DNA of 5,879 bases, taken from positions 1 through 5,879 of the forward strand of contig DGVT01000105.1 of NCBI GenBank assembly GCA_002395965.1, given 5' to 3'. The notes beneath the pieces are model-generated. The model saw only the letters and a list, made by a program, of their open reading frames with translations. It did not search any database and was not told the DNA's origin. The translations under genes were made by a program, and so were the position numbers. Positions 1 through 4,755 of this stretch are shown here, piece after piece (the first letter of the stretch is position 1; each line of letters starts with the position of its first letter). This DNA comes from Porphyromonadaceae bacterium UBA4277 (GTDB lineage: Bacteria; Bacteroidota; Bacteroidia; Bacteroidales; Muribaculaceae).

Positions 1-175
1 CGAGCTTGACTCTGCGTTCGGCTTGCACGAGAAGTTTTGGCACGGCCGAGATTGCCCTTTGAATTGGTGAACAATGGCCGGTAGCCAATATAGGTAATCA
101 AAATGTTATGTTTTGCATATGTATGGCCGGTGCTTTGGTCTCATTTATTTCAAATGCGCTCAATATTAATCAATT

Positions 176-190
176 TGATATTTCATATCA
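176..190. repeat. Short palindrome TGATAT-TTC-ATATCA
   Basis: Perfect 6-bp inverted repeat with a 3-base spacer, nested between the arms of a wider 8-bp inverted repeat (152-159 / 203-210). It lies about 65-80 bp upstream of the TAnnTTTG element at 255-262, so it could be an operator for a dimeric regulator of the + strand gene. In A/T-rich DNA a palindrome of this size can also arise by chance. Confidence 0.25.
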
Positions 191-254
191 CCATAAAACT
201 TTGCGCATTTAACATTATTATTGAAAAATGCACTCAACTTTGAGAAAATTTTTC

Positions 255-262
255 TACTTTTG
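255..262 (+). promoter_or_regulatory. Candidate Bacteroidetes -7 promoter element (TACTTTTG) for the + strand gene
   Basis: TACTTTTG fits the Bacteroidetes housekeeping -7 consensus TAnnTTTG exactly. The usual -33 TTTG/TTG at about 19-21 bp upstream is missing; the nearest TTTG (239-242) is only 12 bp away. Transcription would start a few bases downstream, around 265-266, giving a leader of about 100 nt before the TTG at 367. The start of a strong inverted repeat at 266 fits that placement. Confidence 0.4.
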
Positions 263-265
263 TGA

Positions 266-321
266 GGCATAGTTGCGGCATGGTTTTGTCCATCACGCCG
301 CCGGGAATGTGCGACTATGCC
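266..321 (+). promoter_or_regulatory. Structured 5' leader stem-loop
   Basis: The arms 266-276 (GGCATAGTTGC) and 311-321 (GCGACTATGCC) pair over 11 bp with a single G-U pair. Inside the 34-base loop a smaller hairpin can form: ATGG (280-283) with CCAT (290-293), extended by GGC (277-279) with GCC (297-299) across a bulge. The outer stem begins almost exactly where transcription from the 255-262 element would begin. Only AATTTT follows, so it is at best a weak terminator. It may be an mRNA-stabilising 5' structure, an attenuator or a small RNA. It matches no riboswitch class that I recognise. Confidence 0.4.
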
Positions 322-366
322 AATTTTGGACTATTTAGGCATTACTAACTTAAAAAACTCATAGCT

Positions 367-1140
367 TTGCTCGACAAGATAAAACAACTGATTGCCTACT
401 GCCTGAATAAGTACGCGTGGCTGCTGTCGCTCGTGCTGAAAATCAACGTGGTGCGTCTCGACAAAGAAAAATACACCCGCAAGGTGGTGCGCCGCTTCTA
501 TCGTGACAATGTGGATGAAGTGTATGCCCAGGCGATGGAAACGTCATTGTCGAGCGTTCTCACCGACAAGCAGAAGCAACAACAGTACAAGTCGATAAAA
601 TTATCTTTCGGCTCGATGGTGTTTCTCATGTCGTTCTTCACCTGCTTCCCTGAGAGCATCCTGGGAATTGTGATTGCCTGTGCTATCGATATAGCATTCT
701 TTCAAGCATGCCTCTACATGGCTATGCAGCGCATACTCCTGTTGTACGGTACGGCCGACGACGAACATGCCGATGAGGTCAAGTCGGTGCAGAAGGTCGT
801 GGCCATTGAGAGCTCGGGGTTAATGCTGGGCAAGTACCCGCTGTTGCAGAAGATGAAGAGCGTAGGGGGGTGGCTGGGACGGCAACTGGTAAAACGCATC
901 GGCCCAAAATACATGGCCAAGGCATCGCGAGCCGTCTTTGTAGTGTTGCGCCGTCAGGGAATCAAGTGGTTCTCAATAGTCATTGCCAAGGACAAGGTTG
1001 ATATGGTTTTCAGCCTGATAGTCCCCGTTACTTGCGCTTTGATTGCTGGAATGGTGTCGGTGATTATTTTCATTCCCATGTGCAGCAAACTGCGCAAGCA
1101 CCTGATGAAAAACTCCACTCAACCGGCCGAGCAATCGTGA
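367..1140 (+). CDS. Hypothetical membrane-associated protein, possibly EcsC-like
   Basis: Encodes 257 residues; I do not recognise the family with confidence. The N-terminal third (1-78) is basic and helical. A hydrophobic stretch follows at about 81-126, broken by Pro95-Glu96 and containing Asp108, ending in LLLYG (124-128). An acidic patch (DDEHADE, 131-137) comes next, then a Gly/Lys/Arg-rich segment (151-200), a second hydrophobic segment (213-238) and a basic tail. The order of hydrophobic helix, LYG, charged turn, glycine-rich stretch and late membrane segment faintly resembles EcsC-family proteins; this is inference only. The start is uncertain: an in-frame TAA lies at 346-348, no ATG occurs between it and Met57 (535), and TTG at 367 is the best candidate, preceded by an A-rich stretch (350-359) that could help ribosome loading. 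ATA at 361 or a later start are alternatives. It converges with the dockerin gene and appears monocistronic. Confidence 0.7.
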   Translation: MLDKIKQLIAYCLNKYAWLLSLVLKINVVRLDKEKYTRKVVRRFYRDNVDEVYAQAMETSLSSVLTDKQKQQQYKSIKLSFGSMVFLMSFFTCFPESILGIVIACAIDIAFFQACLYMAMQRILLLYGTADDEHADEVKSVQKVVAIESSGLMLGKYPLLQKMKSVGGWLGRQLVKRIGPKYMAKASRAVFVVLRRQGIKWFSIVIAKDKVDMVFSLIVPVTCALIAGMVSVIIFIPMCSKLRKHLMKNSTQPAEQS

Positions 1141-1247
1141 TGTGCCGCGGTGCCGGGCTGATGTTGCCGATTGCAAAGATTTAACAGATCCTGATTTGTG
1201 TGAAGTGTCCAATCGCGTCGCAAGCCGGCGACATGACCGTGACTATA

Positions 1248-1288
1248 CAAAGCAGGGGCGCAGGCCGACGGCCTGCGCCCCTACTTTG
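1248..1288. repeat. Strong G/C-rich palindrome, REP-like or bidirectional terminator
   Basis: GGGGCGCAGGCC (1255-1266), a GAC loop (1267-1269) and GGCCTGCGCCCC (1270-1281) form a perfect 12-bp stem. An A-T pair (1254/1282) and, past one mismatch (1253/1283), five more pairs (CAAAG 1248-1252 with CTTTG 1284-1288) extend it. It sits between two convergent 3' ends, where a bidirectional terminator would be expected, but neither side has a proper T-run. Short palindromes of this type, rich in GGGGCG/CGCCCC, are dispersed through some bacterial genomes as REP-like elements; whether this one is dispersed cannot be seen from a single copy. Confidence 0.65.
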
Positions 1289-1289
1289 C

Positions 1290-1310
1290 ACCCTGCATGC
1301 CATGCAGGGT
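1290..1310. terminator. Second hairpin between the convergent genes
   Basis: ACCCTGCAT (1290-1298) pairs with ATGCAGGGT (1302-1310) over 9 bp around a GCC loop. It follows the larger palindrome after one base and lies 8 bp past the stop of the minus-strand dockerin gene, so it is the first hairpin its transcript would form and may terminate or protect that mRNA. There is no T-run on either strand (TTTGCGATAT on +, GCAAAG on -), so intrinsic termination is not certain. It could equally be the second half of a twin-palindrome repeat unit. Confidence 0.45.
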
Positions 1311-1318
1311 TTGCGATA

Positions 1319-2767
1319 TCATTCCTGACCGAGGATGATGTTGATGAGCGCGTTCACGTCGTCAACATCCACAATGCCGTCGCCGGTAAGGTCGGCGTTG
1401 CCGGGATAGGCACTTGCTGGCTTGAGCTGGAGAATAATGTTGATCAATGCATTCACGTCGTCAACATCCACCATGCCGCTGCCATCCACATCGCCTGTAA
1501 CAGTTGCCGCAGTCTTTTCGATGAATTGAAATTCGGCAAGTTGGAAAACATAGTTGTTGGAATCCCAACCGTCCTTACCACGTATCTCGCTAACCTCGAA
1601 ACGGAAGTATTGATACTTAGTGTTGACACCTTTGATGTTGAAACTATAGTCGGTGGTATTTGATCGGCCTAATCCTGCGGCTTCACCGTCCTCGACCTCG
1701 ACAATGGGCGTCCACAGGTCGTTGTTATTGACCTTGGCATAGATTCTCCACTTTTTGGGGTTGCGACCGCTGTATCTATAGGTGTCATTTCCTGTTGTCA
1801 AGATGTAGCCCGAAGGAATGAGTGGCTTGTTGCTCGTGAAATCGACCCAGATGGTCTGCCATTCACCTGAGCTGTTCACAACACACCATTTTGTGCTTTT
1901 GTCCTTGTCAAACAGTTTGGCAAAACCTTCGTTGTCGTAATTGTCAAGCTCGTTATTAGGTATGTTAAACGAATAGGGTGTGAGGGTTATTCCGTCTTGT
2001 GGATCAGGCCCCGGAGTCTCAAGGGCGGGAATCACCAACTGCGTTGTAACACTGCTCATTTCTTTACCTGATTCTTGGGCCGTGGCCGTGACCGTTACCG
2101 ACTGGTCCTGCGCGGTGCGTTCTATAGAGCAAGGGTTATCAACCCTACTATCATTAACGTAAAGGCGCACTTCACCGGCACCGGTGGCCGAAATGATGCA
2201 CTCTGTTTCATGTATGTCAAAATCAATGACCGGCTGTTCGGTCACCTGCACTTCTTCCTCTACAAATGCCTCGACAACGGTATAATAGGTGTTTTCTTTT
2301 CCCATAGTGGTATAAAAGCCTTCACTATTGCTATAGCAAAGATAATTCTTATAAATATCGGAAGAGCCCCAAGGTGTAAATTTGAAATAGATGTAAAAGT
2401 TGTTACCGGAACCGACCTCGCAATAATCGGCCGAGAACTCATCGGAATTGTTAAAAAGGTTGCCATAACACAGATAGGACTGAACCGAGCGGTTGTAAAT
2501 CTTATAGCCTGTTGACGCATTACCTACAAAGCACCATAGGTATTTATCTTCATTGGAATAAGACGAACTGACACTAATGTCGGAATCGGACATACCCGTA
2601 AAATCAATATCTTGGTAAACATATTTACTGTTGTTCACCTTCAGATAATACCAGTGAACGGGCTTGGTGGTGGGACTGCTCGTAGGCACAAAAGGCAGTG
2701 CCTTGACACTGACAGGAAACATCGACAGCACTAATACTGCTAAAATCAGGAGTAAATACTTTTTCAT
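1319..2767 (-). CDS. Secreted protein with ricin-like, F5/8 type C-like and C-terminal dockerin domains
   Basis: Encodes 482 residues. Residues 1-23 form a type I signal peptide (MKKY, hydrophobic core, cleavage probably after VKA); there is no lipobox cysteine, so it should be released into the periplasm or exported rather than lipid-anchored. About 38-168 resembles the ricin/beta-trefoil-like modules of Bacteroidales surface proteins (WYYLKV, YLWCFVG, GYKIYNR). About 178-248 is a small Ig-like beta domain. About 260-416 is an F5/8 type C (discoidin)-like domain with typical motifs (LFDKDKSTKW 285-294, GRNPKKW 334-340, QLAEFQF 409-415). About 425-480 is a type I dockerin with two calcium loops (Asp426/428/434/437; Asp459/463/467/470). 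No catalytic domain is visible, so a role in glycan or protein binding on the cell surface or in a complex is inferred. ATG at 2767 is fixed by the signal peptide and by the promoter 56 bp upstream. Transcription appears monocistronic. Confidence 0.88.
   Translation of the reverse strand: MKKYLLLILAVLVLSMFPVSVKALPFVPTSSPTTKPVHWYYLKVNNSKYVYQDIDFTGMSDSDISVSSSYSNEDKYLWCFVGNASTGYKIYNRSVQSYLCYGNLFNNSDEFSADYCEVGSGNNFYIYFKFTPWGSSDIYKNYLCYSNSEGFYTTMGKENTYYTVVEAFVEEEVQVTEQPVIDFDIHETECIISATGAGEVRLYVNDSRVDNPCSIERTAQDQSVTVTATAQESGKEMSSVTTQLVIPALETPGPDPQDGITLTPYSFNIPNNELDNYDNEGFAKLFDKDKSTKWCVVNSSGEWQTIWVDFTSNKPLIPSGYILTTGNDTYRYSGRNPKKWRIYAKVNNNDLWTPIVEVEDGEAAGLGRSNTTDYSFNIKGVNTKYQYFRFEVSEIRGKDGWDSNNYVFQLAEFQFIEKTAATVTGDVDGSGMVDVDDVNALINIILQLKPASAYPGNADLTGDGIVDVDDVNALINIILGQE
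1353..1471 (-). repeat. Internal direct repeat encoding the two dockerin calcium loops
   Basis: A 20-base block is identical at 1353-1372 and 1452-1471, exactly 99 bp (33 codons) apart. It lies in the codons for the VDVDDVN core of each dockerin loop, and the peptide VDVDDVNALINIIL occurs in both. The 33-residue period is that of the duplicated dockerin segment. Identity at the DNA level exceeds what the protein alone requires, pointing to recent duplication or gene conversion between the halves. Confidence 0.8.
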
Positions 2768-2822
2768 AACATATAGTTTTTTTATTGTGAATAATGTACT
2801 ATGAAAAGAATAAATATCATTA

Positions 2823-2854
2823 CAAATTTAGAAGTTGCGCTGTTCACCGTCAAA
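2823..2854 (-). promoter_or_regulatory. Bacteroidetes consensus promoter for the dockerin protein gene
   Basis: Read on the minus strand, TTTG (2854-2851) is followed after exactly 20 bases by TAAATTTG (2830-2823), matching the Bacteroidetes primary sigma factor consensus (TTTG, 19-21 bp, TAnnTTTG). Transcription should begin near 2819, giving an A/T-rich leader of about 50 nt with no clear Shine-Dalgarno sequence, as is common in this phylum. Confidence 0.75.
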
Positions 2855-2897
2855 AAAACAAGTGTGGACTTTTATGCATTGTAGCAAAAGTCCACAC
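2852..2897 (-). terminator. Possible intrinsic terminator overlapping the operator
   Basis: On the minus strand the perfect 12-bp inverted repeat (GTGTGGACTTTT at 2897-2886 with 2873-2862) is followed by TTG and a run of seven T (2858-2852). This can be read as a rho-independent terminator that insulates the dockerin promoter from minus-strand transcription to its right. Against it are the 12-base loop, the A/T-rich upper stem, a stronger terminator already present at 3179-3217, and the fact that the right arm also belongs to a periodic box array. Confidence 0.3.
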
Positions 2898-2939
2898 CTA
2901 ATGCACAAAAAACCACACATTGTGCACGAAAAACCACAC
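2862..2939 (-). promoter_or_regulatory. Array of GTGTGG boxes, probable multi-site operator
   Basis: On the minus strand GTGTGG followed by a T-rich stretch occurs three times: 2939-2927 (GTGTGGTTTTTCG), 2918-2906 (GTGTGGTTTTTTG) and 2897-2885 (GTGTGGACTTTTG). The boxes are exactly 21 bp apart, two helical turns, so they lie on one face of the DNA. A fourth box is inverted at 2862-2873 and forms a perfect 12-bp inverted repeat with 2886-2897 (12-base spacer). The array ends 7 bp upstream of the -33 element. TGCACA/TGTGCA arms (2902-2907, 2921-2926) flank the middle box. The arrangement suggests cooperative binding of a regulator controlling the dockerin gene; the regulator is unknown. Confidence 0.55.
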
Positions 2940-3178
2940 TCGTTATGGCCGAAAAATATTGACTCTTATATGAAAACCATTAGTGCCAGGTAAAGCTATT
3001 CGAGGTTGTCACAATACCGTGAATGCCAAAAGATAGTAGTCGCTTGACTTGTCGGGGGGGCTTAGTGCACTTGTGCAAGTCGGGAGACTTGCCTGAATCG
3101 TTTTCCTGCATCTGGTATTCACTTTTGCCGGACAGCCAATAATCATCTGTCAACATCGGTTGGAATTTGAGTGCTCTG
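2940..3178. other. Intergenic region without a convincing gene
   Basis: This stretch lies between the box array and the nuo terminator. It carries a run of seven G (3054-3060) and a small perfect hairpin, GCAAGTC (3075-3081) with GACTTGC (3086-3092) around GGGA. A minus-strand reading frame closes at 2980, but its first codons overlap the terminator stem and it resembles no family known to me. No exact TAnnTTTG element was found on either strand here. It could hold a small RNA or decayed sequence; nothing more can be supported. Confidence 0.5.
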
Positions 3179-3217
3179 CCAAAAAGCATGGCTGCCCGGC
3201 GAGGGGCAGCCATGCTG
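3179..3217 (-). terminator. Rho-independent terminator of the nuo operon
   Basis: AGCATGGCTGCCC (3185-3197) pairs perfectly with GGGCAGCCATGCT (3204-3216), a 13-bp G/C-rich stem with a 6-base loop. On the minus strand TTTTT (3185-3181) follows, its first T being the last base of the stem. It lies about 40 bp beyond the nuoN stop, so nuoN is very probably the last gene of its operon. The + strand side ends in GCTT, so termination is directional. Confidence 0.85.
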
Positions 3218-3258
3218 CTTAAAATGTCGGTAGTTATGTGTGTGTGCTACAGGAATTT

Positions 3259-4719
3259 TCACACGAGGGTGAAAATGTGGCTCACGCTTTCGCTAATCTG
3301 TGACATGAATGTGTAAACACTACTTGCAATACCCACTGCTATGATGCCCATCACACACACTGTCATAGCGATTTCTTCGGTCCAGTGACTGTCGATATAG
3401 GGGATGACGCAGTCGTCCTGGCGGATGAACATAGCCTTGACCACGAGCAGATAGTAGTAGAGCGAGATAATGGTGTTTACCAGTGCAATGAACACGAGCA
3501 CGTAGATTGCAACGCTTCCTGTGCTGGCTGCTCCCACAAAGATGAAGAACTTGCTGAAGAAGCCTGCAAATGGCGGTATGCCACCCAGTGAGAACATGGC
3601 GAGCATCATGGTGAATGCCATCCAGGGGTTGGTCTTGAACAGGCCGTTATAGTCGTCGATAGTGACTTTTCCCGACTGGCGCTCGATGGCTGCTATCACA
3701 CCGAATGCAGCAAGATTAGAGAAGATGTAAACCAGAATGTAGTAGATCATCGATGCCATCCCGACGCTATTGGCTGCAATCACGCCAAGCATGATGTAAC
3801 CCGCTTGCGAGATCGACGAGAAGGCGAGGAAACGCTTCAGGTTGCGCTGCCTGATGGCAAACAGGTTGCCAATGGTGATGGTGAGGATGATGATTGCATA
3901 GAGCATCCATTGCCACACCTGATGGTAGGCAGAGCCGAAGACTTGCACAAGGATGATGAGGAATGCAAAGGCGGCTGCTCCCTTGCTGATGACCGACAGA
4001 TAGCTCGTTACGGCAGTGGGGGCACCTTGGTACACGTCGGCAGTCCACTGGTGGAAGGGAACAAGCGACAGCTTGTAACCAACACCGGCAATGACAAAGG
4101 CTACAGCTGCAAAAAGCAGGATGCTGTTGTTGCCGATTAGCTTGGTGGCAATGTCGTTGAAGTAGAGCGAACCGCTCATGCCATAGACAAACGAGATGCC
4201 AAGCATGAATATTGCACTCGAGAAGATTGCCGTGAAGATGTATTTGGCAGCTGCCTCGTGACTCTCGTAGTGGCGCTTCTCAAATGCGGCAAGTGCAGCA
4301 ATGGGCAACGATGCCGTTTCCAGACCGATAACGAAGAGCAGGAAGTGGCGGGCCGAGATCATCAGGAACATGCCGAACAGCGTGAGCAGTATCAGCTCGT
4401 AGAACTCGCCGCGCCTCACGCTCACAAAGTCGTCATTAGTCCATTTGATGGCTTGAAGGAAAACGATGAACACACCGATGTTGAGTATGCACTTCATCAC
4501 CCATGTGGCGGGGTTGGTTTCCATCATTCCGCCGAAGAGCTCGCCCATCTGGCAGGGAATGAAGCTGAAGACGCTGTATATAGCAAACAGAATTGTCGTG
4601 AAGATGGGCAGATATCGCTGTGAGCGTTGCGGCATAAAAGTGTCGTAAATGAACACTAACAAGAATACAAGCAACAGGCCGATTTCTTGCGGCATCATCA
4701 AGAATTGAGAATAATCCAT
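3259..4719 (-). CDS. nuoN: NADH-quinone oxidoreductase (complex I) subunit N
   Basis: Encodes 486 residues, the usual length for NuoN. This is one of three antiporter-like membrane subunits of respiratory complex I that couple electron transfer to quinone with proton export across the inner membrane. The protein is almost entirely hydrophobic with the multi-helix pattern of the proton-conducting family. Functional residues are present: Glu134 in GLETASLP, Lys216 in GYKLSLVPFHQW (214-225), Lys246 in VISKGAA, and Lys390 in the broken helix GFFSKFF after GGIPPFAG (379-386). They appear to match the glutamate and lysines of the E. coli proton path. ATG at 4719 gives the typical N-terminus; an A-rich AAAAAGAAAA lies just upstream. 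It follows nuoM by 36 bp with no promoter consensus between, so the two are co-transcribed. It is the last gene before a strong terminator. An 8-bp inverted repeat (3255-3262 / 3269-3276) covers its stop codon. Confidence 0.96.
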   Translation of the reverse strand: MDYSQFLMMPQEIGLLLVFLLVFIYDTFMPQRSQRYLPIFTTILFAIYSVFSFIPCQMGELFGGMMETNPATWVMKCILNIGVFIVFLQAIKWTNDDFVSVRRGEFYELILLTLFGMFLMISARHFLLFVIGLETASLPIAALAAFEKRHYESHEAAAKYIFTAIFSSAIFMLGISFVYGMSGSLYFNDIATKLIGNNSILLFAAVAFVIAGVGYKLSLVPFHQWTADVYQGAPTAVTSYLSVISKGAAAFAFLIILVQVFGSAYHQVWQWMLYAIIILTITIGNLFAIRQRNLKRFLAFSSISQAGYIMLGVIAANSVGMASMIYYILVYIFSNLAAFGVIAAIERQSGKVTIDDYNGLFKTNPWMAFTMMLAMFSLGGIPPFAGFFSKFFIFVGAASTGSVAIYVLVFIALVNTIISLYYYLLVVKAMFIRQDDCVIPYIDSHWTEEIAMTVCVMGIIAVGIASSVYTFMSQISESVSHIFTLV

Positions 4720-4755
4720 ATCAATTTTCTTTTTATATAGGATTCAACACTTTTA

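Larger units (their letters stand above)
1..366. other. Intergenic region, mostly A/T-rich, upstream of the + strand hypothetical gene
   Basis: No complete gene is visible. The first 67 bases are open on the + strand in frame 2 (about 22 codons, closing with TGA at 68-70) and could be the tail of a gene that begins left of the window, but there is no recognisable domain and such a short run can occur by chance. From about 100 onward the sequence becomes A/T-rich, as expected of a Bacteroidetes promoter region. A 9-bp direct repeat (ATGGCCGGT) occurs at 74-82 and 123-131, and an 8-bp inverted repeat (AAATGCGC / GCGCATTT) at 152-159 and 203-210. The promoter element and leader stem-loop are listed separately. 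Confidence 0.6.

Noticed and set aside
239..262. Full -33/-7 promoter using TTTG at 239-242
   Set aside because: The 12-bp gap to TACTTTTG is well below the 19-21 bp normally seen, so only the -7 element is called.
1142..1663. Plus-strand 173-residue reading frame
   Set aside because: It crosses both palindromes and then runs antisense to the dockerin and F5/8 coding region, which has clear domains; it is a shadow.
2075..2515. Plus-strand 146-residue reading frame
   Set aside because: It is wholly antisense to the exported protein gene and encodes no recognisable family.
2862..2939. CRISPR array
   Set aside because: The repeats are only about 12-17 bp with spacing too short for spacers, one copy is inverted, and no cas gene is near; operator sites are the better reading.
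3054..3060. G7 run as a phase-variation tract
   Set aside because: It lies outside any supported gene or promoter element, so slippage would have no evident effect.
2980..3213. Minus-strand 77-residue reading frame downstream of nuoN
   Set aside because: Its start lies inside the nuo terminator stem, it has no recognisable domain or start context, and its composition looks non-coding. A shorter product from an internal ATG near 3153 cannot be excluded.
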